DNA of 64,000 bases, taken from positions 186,001-250,000 of the forward strand of contig NZ_SMDC01000003.1 of NCBI RefSeq assembly GCF_004343155.1, written 5' to 3'. The notes under the pieces were generated by a model. The model was not told the origin of the DNA and searched no databases. It saw only the letters and a list, made by a program, of their open reading frames with translations. Source of the DNA: Marichromatium gracile (lineage in GTDB: Bacteria > Pseudomonadota > Gammaproteobacteria > Chromatiales > Chromatiaceae). A program made the translations under genes and the position numbers. Positions 17,686 through 25,207 of the stretch are shown here, in pieces (the first letter of the stretch is position 1; each line of letters begins with the position of its first letter).

Positions 17686-18486
17686 TCAGCGCCCATCGCC
17701 ACCCCCGCTGGGTACGCGGCGCGGCGGACCGGGGATGAAGGCGTTGGTGCGCGCGACATAGTCGCGGTAGCCGGGACGACGCTCGCCGATGTCGCGCTCG
17801 AGCAGGGTGACGCCGGAGACGCGCAGCAGCAGGAAGGTCATCAACAGCGGCGCGATCAGGGCCCACCAGGCCCCGGCGGCGAGGGCGAAGAGATAGAAGG
17901 CCCACCAGATGCAGGCCTCGCCGAAATAGTTGGGATGGCGGCTGTAGCGCCACAGCCCTCGGTCCATCACCTGCCCGGCGTTCTCGGGGCGGGCCTTGAA
18001 GGCGGCGAGCTGGCGGTCGGCCAGCGCCTCGAAGGCGAAGCCCAGGCACCACAGCGCCAGCGCCAGGGCGTCGAGCCAGCCGAGTGAGGCGGGCAGCGCC
18101 ATGGCGCCGAGCAGCGGCAGCGAGATCACCCAGGCGAGGATCGCCTGCAGGCCGAACACCAGATAGAGGCTCTTCCACCAGAACCCGGGGTCGTTGTCGG
18201 CGCGGATGGCCTGATAGCGCCGGTCCTCGCCCTGGCCCTGGTTGCGACGGCTGATGTGCAGGCTCAGTCGCACCGCCCACAGCGTCAGCAGCACGAAGAC
18301 CAGCAGCGCGCGCGGCCCGGTCTCGGGGATGAGCAGCATGTAGACCAGCCCCATCAGCAGGAAGAACAGTGACCAGAGCGCGTCGACGATGCTGACGTCG
18401 CGCGCGATCACGCTCGCCCCCCAGCCGCAGATGCCGAGCACCAGCGCGGCGGCCAACCCCGAACTATAGACGAAGAGATCAGGCAT
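17686..18486 (-). CDS. DUF1295 membrane protein of the steroid 5-alpha-reductase superfamily
   Basis: A 266-residue multi-pass membrane protein with about six hydrophobic segments. Its C-terminal half carries the methyltransferase/reductase-like signature WRYSRHPNYFGEACIWW, followed by ERDIGERRPGYRDYVARTNAFIPGPPR, both typical of DUF1295. The superfamily includes NADPH-dependent reductases of isoprenoid or steroid double bonds, but the substrate here is unknown. Its start overlaps the end of the DUF2878 gene by 8 bases. It lies 45 bases upstream of the lipocalin gene, so the three form an operon. Confidence 0.85.
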   Translation of the reverse strand: MPDLFVYSSGLAAALVLGICGWGASVIARDVSIVDALWSLFFLLMGLVYMLLIPETGPRALLVFVLLTLWAVRLSLHISRRNQGQGEDRRYQAIRADNDPGFWWKSLYLVFGLQAILAWVISLPLLGAMALPASLGWLDALALALWCLGFAFEALADRQLAAFKARPENAGQVMDRGLWRYSRHPNYFGEACIWWAFYLFALAAGAWWALIAPLLMTFLLLRVSGVTLLERDIGERRPGYRDYVARTNAFIPGPPRRVPSGGGDGR

Positions 18487-19063
18487 CGGCGCCCTCGCTG
18501 TTGATGGGTCCCTCGGGTGTGTCGCGCTCGGCGGCGGTGCGGGCGAAGCGCGCGGCGATTGCCAGGCTCGCCGGCATCAGCAACGACCAGCCGCCGCCGA
18601 GGACCGCCAGTGCCACCAGCGGGTCGGGAAAGTGCACGCCGCCGAGCTTGGCGCCGGCGTAATAGGCCAGTGGTGCGCCCAGGGCGCCGATGGTGAAGGC
18701 CAGGTACCAGCGGCCCTGGAGCCAGGCGAGCGAGACGTTGAGGGTGGTGGCGAAGGCCACCCAGATGGCGATGATCCACACCGGGGCGAGCCAGGGCAGC
18801 AGCATCCCCGAGGGATAGACGAGAAAGCCGAAGCGCGCCAGCAGCCCGTCCCACAGCGCACCCATGACCGCGATCAGCACCAGCAGCCGGGCCTCGCTGC
18901 CGCGGTTGGGCGTGGTCGTCAGGTGCAGTGCGGCGACCAGCGCCACCACGCCGACGCCGAGCCAGGGCAGTTGGTGCGCGGCGCCGAGCACGCAGGCGAA
19001 CCAGCCGGCCTGAAAGGCGGCGAGGTTGATGAGGATGCGGGGGAGCGACGGGGTTGCTGACAT
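18479..19063 (-). CDS. DUF2878 family membrane protein
   Basis: A 194-residue, strongly hydrophobic protein with five or six predicted membrane spans, matching DUF2878 by its NLAAFQAGWFACVLGA start and its WDGLLARFGFLVYPSG segment. No biochemical function is known. It is the first gene of the trio with DUF1295 and lipocalin genes. A 165-base gap separates it from the divergent OmpA-like gene, so both promoters lie there. Confidence 0.8.
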   Translation of the reverse strand: MSATPSLPRILINLAAFQAGWFACVLGAAHQLPWLGVGVVALVAALHLTTTPNRGSEARLLVLIAVMGALWDGLLARFGFLVYPSGMLLPWLAPVWIIAIWVAFATTLNVSLAWLQGRWYLAFTIGALGAPLAYYAGAKLGGVHFPDPLVALAVLGGGWSLLMPASLAIAARFARTAAERDTPEGPINSEGADA

Positions 19064-19173
19064 GGACTGGACTCGATCTGTGGGTTCGCGGAAACGAGAC
19101 CGGCTTGAGATTCAGGTGATGCCGGCCGGGAGGGTTACAAGGGGCGGTTGAGGCCCGTGCGTATCGGCGCTGC

Positions 19174-19179
19174 TATGAT
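19174..19179 (+). promoter_or_regulatory. Extended -10 promoter element for the OmpA-like gene
   Basis: TATGAT is preceded by TGC, giving an extended -10 (TGCTATGAT). A TTGAGG at 19148-19153 is 20 bp upstream, too far to be an ideal -35, but extended -10 promoters tolerate this. The start codon is 50 bases downstream. Confidence 0.5.
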
Positions 19180-19228
19180 CTGCATCCCCGGCCGCATCGG
19201 CCGATCGTCGCAACACGCAGGAGTTTTG

Positions 19229-19912
19229 ATGAAGCATACAGCGCTTACCAAGGGTACCGCGGTCGCCGCCGTGGTGGCGGTCCTGATCTCCGGCTGCGCC
19301 GCCGATGGCTCGGGGATGACCGAGACCGGCCAGGGGGCGGCGATCGGCACCGCCACGGGGGCCGCGGCCGGGGCGATCATCGGCTCGTTCGGTGGCAACG
19401 CCGGACGTGGCGCACTGATCGGCGCCGTCGGTGGCGCGCTCGCCGGCGGCATGGTCGGTGCCTACATGGAGGAGCAGCGGCGTGACTTCGAGCGCGCGCT
19501 GGCCGACGAGATCGCGCGCGGCGTGATTCGGGTGCAACTGCTGCCCGGCGATCAGCTGGTGGTGGGGATGACCGGTGCGACCACCTTCGAGGTCGACTCC
19601 GATCGCATCAAGCCCGGCTTCTACAGCACCATGGACAAGATCGCGGCGATCGTGCGTCGCTACGGCAAGACCGAGCTGCGGGTCGCCGGTCACACCGACA
19701 GCACCGGCTTGGCGAGCTATAACCAGACGCTCTCGGAGCGTCGGGCCGTCGCCGTGGAGGGGTATCTGGAGCGTAGCGGTGTGATGCCGCAGCGCATCTT
19801 TGCGCGGGGGTATGGTCAGGACCGGCCGATCGCGAGCAACGCGAGCGAGGCGGGACGCCGGCTCAACCGGCGGGTGGAGATCACCATCGTGCCGATCCAG
19901 GCGCGGGGCTGA
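19229..19912 (+). CDS. OmpA family lipoprotein with glycine-zipper region
   Basis: A 227-residue lipoprotein. The signal ends in the lipobox LISGC with Cys23. A glycine-rich helical region (GAAIGTATGAAAGAIIGSFG and GALIGAVGGALAGGMVGAYM) suggests a glycine-zipper membrane insertion. The C-terminal OmpA-like peptidoglycan-binding domain (about 110-225) contains VAGHTDSTG and the NRRVEI end. It therefore tethers the outer membrane to the wall, like YiaD. The ATG at 19229 has a GCAGGAG ribosome binding site, and the lipobox position supports this start. Confidence 0.9.
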   Translation: MKHTALTKGTAVAAVVAVLISGCAADGSGMTETGQGAAIGTATGAAAGAIIGSFGGNAGRGALIGAVGGALAGGMVGAYMEEQRRDFERALADEIARGVIRVQLLPGDQLVVGMTGATTFEVDSDRIKPGFYSTMDKIAAIVRRYGKTELRVAGHTDSTGLASYNQTLSERRAVAVEGYLERSGVMPQRIFARGYGQDRPIASNASEAGRRLNRRVEITIVPIQARG

Positions 19913-19936
19913 ACGCACCGCGCCCGGGCGGCGAGA

Positions 19937-20047
19937 TCAGTCGTCGTCGGCCGGGCCGCGGAACTGCTCGGACTCGTACCACATCACGTTGATGACCCCG
20001 AAGGCGAGCGCGAGCAGCACGCCGAGGATCCAGGAAAAGTACCACAT
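19937..20047 (-). CDS. cydX: Cytochrome bd oxidase small subunit CydX
   Basis: A 36-residue single-span protein beginning MWYFSWILGVLLALAFGVIN, then VMWYESEQ and an acidic tail. The MWYFSWILG start is the hallmark of CydX, which stabilises the haem groups of the CydAB oxidase. It lies 87 bases downstream of cydB on the same strand, and two hairpins occupy that gap. It is only 24 bases from the convergent OmpA-like gene. Confidence 0.93.
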   Translation of the reverse strand: MWYFSWILGVLLALAFGVINVMWYESEQFRGPADDD

Positions 20048-20067
20048 GGATGCGATCCTCCCAGTAT

Positions 20068-20128
20068 GACCCCGCCCGGCATCGGTGGGCGGGGTCGGCT
20101 GTAACGTGCGCGCGGTCGGACCGCGCGC
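20068..20128 (-). other. Two consecutive perfect hairpins between cydB and cydX
   Basis: GACCCCGCCC (20068-20077) pairs with GGGCGGGGTC (20087-20096), and GCGCGCGGTC (20108-20117) pairs with GACCGCGCGC (20119-20128). Both stems are 10 bp without mismatch. In the transcript they separate cydB from cydX and could tune the amount of the small subunit by mRNA protection or partial termination. Confidence 0.6.
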
Positions 20129-20134
20129 GGTTGC

Positions 20135-21277
20135 TCAGTAGGCCAGGTGGTCCTGTGCCTCGATCTCCTCGACCGTCACCCGTCGCCACATCTTGGCGTA
20201 GGTCCAGGTGGTGTACATCAGGATCAGCGGGACGAAGATCACCGCCGCCCAGAACATCACCGTCAGGGTGAGGTGGCTGGAGACCGCGTCCCAGACGATC
20301 AGGCTGCTGTCGGGGTTGGTGCTCGAGGGCATGATGAAGGGGAACATCGCCGCACCGGCGGTGACGATGATCCCGGTCAGCCCCAGGCTGCTGGCCACCA
20401 GACCGAGCCCCGGCCGGTCACGCAACGACAGCAGCACCGCCAGCCCCAGTCCGGCGAACCCGAGTACCGGGAAGGCCAGCGTCCAGGGGTGGGCGCCATA
20501 GTTGGCCAGCCAGGCGTAGGGGACGATCTCGACATCCTTGGTCAGCGGATTGGGGGTGGCGTCGAGCGCCGGCATCGCGCTCACCCGATAGCCGTCGACC
20601 CCCAGCGTCAGCCACAGCCCGGCGAGGGCGAAGGCGATGATGGTGAACAGCCCGGCGAGCTTGACCATCCGCTTGGCGCGCCCGGCGATCGGCTCGGCGG
20701 TGCGCAGCTGCAGCCAGACCGCCCCGTGCATCACCAGCATCCCCAGGCTCACCAGTCCGGCGAGCAGGGCAAAGGGGTTGAGCAGGCCGAAGAAGCTGCC
20801 GGTGTAGTAGGGGCGCAGCAGGTTGTCGAGATGGAAGGGTACGCCCTGGAGCAGGTTGCCGAAGGCGATGCCGAACACCAGCGCCGGGACCGCGCCGCCG
20901 ATGAACAACCCCCAGTCCCAGGCGTTGCGCCAGTGGGGGTTGGCGATCTTGCTGCGGTAGTCGAAGCCGACCGGGCGGAAGAACAGCGCGAACAGCGCCA
21001 GCAGCATGGCGAAGTAGAACCCCGAGAAGGCGGTCGCATAGACCAGCGGCCAGGCGGCGAAGATCGCGCCGCCGGCGGTGATCAGCCACACCTGGTTGCC
21101 GTCCCAGTGCGGGCCGACGGTGTTGATGATCACCCGCCGCTCGCTGTCGTTCTTGCCGAGGAAGGGCAGCAGGGCGCCGACGCCCATGTCCATGCCGTCG
21201 GTGACGGCAAAGCCGATGAACAGCACACCGACCAGCACCCACCAGATGAATTTCAGGACTTCGTAATCGAGAATCAT
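20135..21277 (-). CDS. cydB: Cytochrome bd ubiquinol oxidase subunit II
   Basis: A 380-residue inner membrane protein with about nine helices, the second core subunit of the high-affinity quinol:O2 oxidase. Typical segments are LKFIWWVLVGVLFIGFAVTDG near the N-terminus and GPHWDGNQVWLITAGGAIFAAWP. Asp and Glu residues in the first helices match those that scaffold the haem pair. It begins 14 bases after cydA. Cytochrome bd gives microaerobic respiration and oxygen scavenging in an otherwise anaerobic phototroph. Confidence 0.95.
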   Translation of the reverse strand: MILDYEVLKFIWWVLVGVLFIGFAVTDGMDMGVGALLPFLGKNDSERRVIINTVGPHWDGNQVWLITAGGAIFAAWPLVYATAFSGFYFAMLLALFALFFRPVGFDYRSKIANPHWRNAWDWGLFIGGAVPALVFGIAFGNLLQGVPFHLDNLLRPYYTGSFFGLLNPFALLAGLVSLGMLVMHGAVWLQLRTAEPIAGRAKRMVKLAGLFTIIAFALAGLWLTLGVDGYRVSAMPALDATPNPLTKDVEIVPYAWLANYGAHPWTLAFPVLGFAGLGLAVLLSLRDRPGLGLVASSLGLTGIIVTAGAAMFPFIMPSSTNPDSSLIVWDAVSSHLTLTVMFWAAVIFVPLILMYTTWTYAKMWRRVTVEEIEAQDHLAY

Positions 21278-21291
21278 GTCTGACCTCCGTC

Positions 21292-22896
21292 TCAGTCGCT
21301 CTGTTTCTGCGGGGCGGTGGCCGGCGTCATGCCCGCGCTCGGGTTGGCAAGACGTTCGTGGTGATAGCGCCCGGTGTGCAGCGAGCTCGGGCCGAGTCGC
21401 GCGAACTTGAACATCAGGAACATCTCGATCATGAACAGCAGGGTGTAGAACAGGATGAAGCCGGTGAGGCTGATCACCAGGTCGTTGACCGTCAGGCTTG
21501 AGGCGGCGATGCTGGTCGGCAGCACCTCACCGATGGCCCAGGGCTGACGACCGAACTCGGCGACGAACCAGCCGGTCTCGGCGGCGATCCAGGGCACCGG
21601 GATGCTATAGAGGAACAGCCGCAGCAGCCAGCGCTTCTCCTGGATCACCCGCTTGGCGTTGAAGTAGAAGCCGAGCACCAGCAGCAACAGCATCCACACC
21701 CCGGCCCCGACCATGACGCGGAAGCTCCAGAACAGCGGTGCGACCTCGGGGATCGAGTCCTTGACCGCGAGCTGGATCTGCGCCTCGGTGGCCTCGGCGG
21801 GGTTGTCGGTATAGGGCTTGAGCAGCAGTCCGTAGCCGAGATCGTCCTTGTGTTCCTCGAACACCGCGCGGTTGGCCGGGGTGTCCTCGCCGCCGCGCAG
21901 TCGTTCGAGGTACTCGTAGGCGATCATGCCGCTGCGGATGCGCACCTCGTGCTCGTGCATCAGGTCCTTGAGCCCCTCGACCTCCTGGTCGAGCGAGCGG
22001 GTGGCGATCAGCCCGAGCAGCCAGGGGATCTTCACCGCGTCGTGCGTCTCCTCGTCCTCGTTGCTCGGTCGACCGTAGAGGGTGAAGGCCGCCGGGGCCT
22101 CCTCGGTGTGCCACTCGGCCTCGATCGCCGCGAGCTTGACCTTCTGCACGTCGCCGACCTCGTAGCCCGACTCGTCACCGAGCAGGATCACCGACAGGAT
22201 CGAGGCCAGGCCGAAGCCGACCGCGACCGAGAAGGAGCGCTTGGCGAAGGCCAGGTCGCGACCCTTGAGCATGTACCAGGCACTGATCCCGAGCACGAAC
22301 ATCGAGGCGGTGACATAGCCGGCGGCGACGGTGTGCACGAACTTGACCTGGGCGACCGGGTTGAGCACCACGTCCATGAAGTTGGTCATCTCCATGCGCA
22401 TGGTCTCGTAGCTGAACTCGGCGCCGACCGGGTTCTGCATCCAGCCGTTGGCCACCAGGATCCACAGCGCCGAGAGGTTGGAGCCGAGCGCGGTGAGGAA
22501 GGTCACGGTGAGGTGCTGGCGCTTGGAGAGTCGCTCCCAGCCGAGGAAGAACAGGCCGATGAAGGTCGACTCGAGGAAGAAGGCCATCAGCCCCTCGATC
22601 GCCAGCGGTGCGCCGAAGACGTCGCCGACATAGTGGCTGTAGTAGGCCCAGTTGGTCCCGAACTGGAACTCCATGGTCAGACCGGTGGTGACGCCGAGGG
22701 CGAAGTTGATACCGAACAACTTGCCCCAGAACTTGGTCATGTCGCGATAGATCTCGCGACCGGTCATCACATAGACGCTCTCCATGATCACCAGGATCCA
22801 GGACAGACCCAGGGTCAGGGGGACGAACAGGAAGTGATACATCGCGGTGCTGGCGAACTGCCACCGCGAGAGTTCGATCATGGTACTGTCGAGCAT
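21292..22896 (-). CDS. cydA: Cytochrome bd ubiquinol oxidase subunit I
   Basis: A 534-residue subunit that carries haems b558, b595 and d and the quinol site. The N-terminus has SRWQFASTAMYHFLFVPLTL with the haem-ligand His. The GRQPWAIGEVLPTS segment is the conserved region after the quinol-binding loop. The loop is long, as in E. coli-type CydA. The ATG at 22896 has TGGAG 8 bases upstream; a second in-frame ATG five codons later is possible. It leads the cydABX operon and is followed by cydB after 14 bases. Confidence 0.95.
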   Translation of the reverse strand: MLDSTMIELSRWQFASTAMYHFLFVPLTLGLSWILVIMESVYVMTGREIYRDMTKFWGKLFGINFALGVTTGLTMEFQFGTNWAYYSHYVGDVFGAPLAIEGLMAFFLESTFIGLFFLGWERLSKRQHLTVTFLTALGSNLSALWILVANGWMQNPVGAEFSYETMRMEMTNFMDVVLNPVAQVKFVHTVAAGYVTASMFVLGISAWYMLKGRDLAFAKRSFSVAVGFGLASILSVILLGDESGYEVGDVQKVKLAAIEAEWHTEEAPAAFTLYGRPSNEDEETHDAVKIPWLLGLIATRSLDQEVEGLKDLMHEHEVRIRSGMIAYEYLERLRGGEDTPANRAVFEEHKDDLGYGLLLKPYTDNPAEATEAQIQLAVKDSIPEVAPLFWSFRVMVGAGVWMLLLLVLGFYFNAKRVIQEKRWLLRLFLYSIPVPWIAAETGWFVAEFGRQPWAIGEVLPTSIAASSLTVNDLVISLTGFILFYTLLFMIEMFLMFKFARLGPSSLHTGRYHHERLANPSAGMTPATAPQKQSD

Positions 22897-23308
22897 AGGC
22901 GGGTCTCCAGAGGGAGCCGAAACATAGGGTGAAGCGACGACGTCGCTGCGCTGGATCGATGACGTGCCACCCTGATGGCGGCGGTGGCGCGCAAAATCCA
23001 GCGCCGGTGGCGCCTGAGGCCACAGGTTAGTGCGGGGAATATGCGAGAGGAATGACCTGCGGCAAGATCGAAGGGCAGGCGGATGTTAGCCGTTGGCTGC
23101 TTCAGTGGGGGCGGAGCGCTGCGTGAAGGGGTGTCTGGAGAGGTCTGCAGACTTCTTCATGCACTTGCTTTCGAAGGCTTTTTTGGTTGTTTTCGAAGTC
23201 TTCTAATGGGGTGTGCTCTGTCATCCAAGAGGGCGGTCGGCGGTCTTCCCCTCGTTTTCTTCATGGGATTGATGCCGCCCCGGTGCGGGGCGGCCGGGCG
23301 TGGTCGGC
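22897..23308. other. Intergenic region upstream of cydA
   Basis: This 412-base gap separates the DUF6858-NifX fusion gene from cydA. A perfect GC hairpin lies at 23274-23294. A short AT-rich stretch (23161-23215) has two TTCGAAG strings 25 bases apart. I found no FNR box, no clear promoter hexamers and no supported gene. Confidence 0.55.
23274..23294 (-). terminator. Hairpin after the DUF6858-NifX fusion gene
   Basis: GCCGCCCC (23274-23281) and GGGGCGGC (23287-23294) form a perfect 8-bp stem with a 5-base loop, 14 bases after the stop codon on the minus strand. No U tract follows. Confidence 0.5.
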
Positions 23309-24079
23309 TCAGTGCTCGTGCGGGTGTGCCGCCGGGAGCAGCTTGCCGGCTGCGAGCATGGTCGCAGCTTCGATCGGGTCGGTGGCGCTGGTGGTGTGGA
23401 CCACCACTCCCTGGCGCGACATGCGCTGCACGAAACCCTGTCCGGCGCCCTGGGTGAGCAGCGCATCGAGTCCGAGCGCGAACAGTGGGTGATCGTCGCC
23501 GTGGTAGTCGTGCAGCGACATGCCCGCGGGCAGATCGAGTCGCTCGACCTCGGTGGCACCCTCGGCGTTGGCCTCGAGGATGAGGAAGCGGCGGGTCTTG
23601 CCGGCGTGTCCGGTGATGGTGCGGAAGTTCTGGCTGGTGACGGCGATGCGCATGGTTCGGCTCCGATTGCAGGTCGTGGGCTGGGGGGCCTTGTCGCAGA
23701 GTCCACAGGCCCAGTCCTCCATGGCGGCGTTGGCCACCGGCATCGGCGCCTCCATGAAGGTGATGACGAAGCCCGCCTCGGTCTCGGCGATACCGATCGA
23801 GCGCGGGCGAACCGCCAGCACCTGCACGTCCGGCAACGAGATGCCGAAGCAGAAGATCAGGTTCTTGGCCGCGAGGATGCCCTCGCCGACATGGCCCTCG
23901 GGCAGTGCGCTGGTGTGGGCGTGGTGGTCGAACTCGGCGATGAAGCGCGCCGAGTCGTAGCGCTCGATACAGGCGCGAAAGTAGTCGCAGATGGCCTCGA
24001 CCGAGTCGTAGCTGGTCTCTTCGCGACCGATCTCGAGACAATAGACCGGATACCGTTCCTGGTACAGGCTCTGTTTCAT
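23309..24079 (-). CDS. DUF6858 domain fused to a NifX/FeMo-cofactor-type domain
   Basis: A 256-residue protein of two parts. Residues 1-125 (QERYPVYCLEIG...FDHHAHTSALPEG...AVRPRSIGIAET) match a small conserved domain that I recall as DUF6858. Residues 143-256 begin MRIAVTSQNFRTITGHAGKT and have the dinitrogenase iron-molybdenum cofactor biosynthesis fold (NifX/NafY/NifB-tail family). Between them is a CGLC pair (Cys125, Cys128) in a short linker. An internal ATG (23653) with GGAG seven bases upstream could also yield the second domain alone. The gene follows a Crp/Fnr regulator and precedes cydA on the same strand. The role is unknown; no nif genes are present here. Confidence 0.75.
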   Translation of the reverse strand: MKQSLYQERYPVYCLEIGREETSYDSVEAICDYFRACIERYDSARFIAEFDHHAHTSALPEGHVGEGILAAKNLIFCFGISLPDVQVLAVRPRSIGIAETEAGFVITFMEAPMPVANAAMEDWACGLCDKAPQPTTCNRSRTMRIAVTSQNFRTITGHAGKTRRFLILEANAEGATEVERLDLPAGMSLHDYHGDDHPLFALGLDALLTQGAGQGFVQRMSRQGVVVHTTSATDPIEAATMLAAGKLLPAAHPHEH

Positions 24080-24292
24080 GCGCTCAAAAACTCCGTCGGT
24101 GGTCGCGCGCGTGTCTGGCCCTGCATCCGTGCGCGTCCGCCGGCGGGCAGCCGGCCCCGGTTGCGGGGAGCTCGGGCCGCGAGAGCGGAGGCTGTGGGTG
24201 TCGTGGCGCTCGGCTTCCAGAGCGGGCAGGGTAGGGCGCGGCCCCCGAGGGGGCATTGAAATCGGTCAACCGCGAGCCGGGGCGGACTCGGC

Positions 24293-25000
24293 TCAGTCCT
24301 CGGCGATACGGCGCAGGTTGGGGATGTCGAGCAGGAAGGTGTTGGGCGCGCTCTCGACCAGCAGGCTCTGACGCTTGAACTCGGCGATGGTGCGGCTGGC
24401 CGTCTCGGTGGTGACGCCGAGCATGGCACCCATGTCCTCGCGGCTGAACAGCTGGCACTCGCTGGTCTTGCGGTCACGTACCAGCCGCAGCAGCAGGCGC
24501 GAGACGCGCTGTCGGGCCGATCCGGTCGAGAGCTCGGTGAGCCAGGCGTCGGCCTCGCTCAGGGCGTGCTGCCAGCGCGCCATCAGCTCGCGGTGCAGCG
24601 CCGGGTTCTCGATCCCCAGCTCGCGCACCGCGCGCGCCGGGAAGCGGCAGACCTCGGTCGGCTGCAGGGCGACGGCGTCGTGGTGATAGCTCTCCTCGAG
24701 CAGCGCCTCGAGTCCGAGCACGTCGGTGGTGCGCACGATGCGCACGATGCGCTGGCTGCCGTCGGGGAGATACTGCACCAGCTTGAGCGCCCCGCTGCGG
24801 ACCGTGAACATGAATCCGGCGCCGTCGCCGGCCTGATAGAGTGCGGTGCCTGGTTTCAGCGTGAACTGGTCGATCGGGTCGTGGATGCGCTCGAAGTCCG
24901 TCTCCTCGAGCCCGGCGAACAGTACCGAGGCTCGCAGCGAGCAGTTCAGGCAGTTTGCCTCTCCGGACCAGGCATCCCGAAGTGTGACGCTCTTCACCAT
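24293..25000 (-). CDS. Crp/Fnr family transcriptional regulator with FNR-type recognition helix
   Basis: A 235-residue regulator with a cyclic-nucleotide-like sensor domain (about 30-145) and a winged helix domain. The recognition helix reads TTETASRTIAEF, and its E..SR is the FNR signature for TTGAT half-sites. Only two N-terminal cysteines are present (Cys17 and Cys20 in CLNCSLR), so a canonical FNR [4Fe-4S] cluster with three closely spaced cysteines is not encoded. It could sense through a different ligand set, with Cys118-region or other residues, or not bind a cluster. It lies upstream of the DUF6858-NifX fusion and cydABX, all on the minus strand. Confidence 0.88.
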   Translation of the reverse strand: MVKSVTLRDAWSGEANCLNCSLRASVLFAGLEETDFERIHDPIDQFTLKPGTALYQAGDGAGFMFTVRSGALKLVQYLPDGSQRIVRIVRTTDVLGLEALLEESYHHDAVALQPTEVCRFPARAVRELGIENPALHRELMARWQHALSEADAWLTELSTGSARQRVSRLLLRLVRDRKTSECQLFSREDMGAMLGVTTETASRTIAEFKRQSLLVESAPNTFLLDIPNLRRIAED

Positions 25001-25207
25001 CGGATCGGTATCAACTCCAGGGTGGGGCGCGGGTCGCGCGTGCGAATCAGGGATGAGAGTGTACCCCGTTTTCGTCTCGTGGGCGCAGCCTCACGCCCTG
25101 GTGGCTGCGGTGTCGGCTGTTGCGCGCCTTGTCCGCCCTCTCTAACCTCGGGGGTCTTCGATCGGCCGTGCCGACGCTCCCTTCCCGCAATCGCACCAGG
25201 ATACCCG

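Noticed and set aside
22897-23308. FNR box upstream of cydA
   Set aside because: ATCAA- or TTGAT-like strings such as TTGATGCCG are present, but no second half-site lies at the correct spacing.
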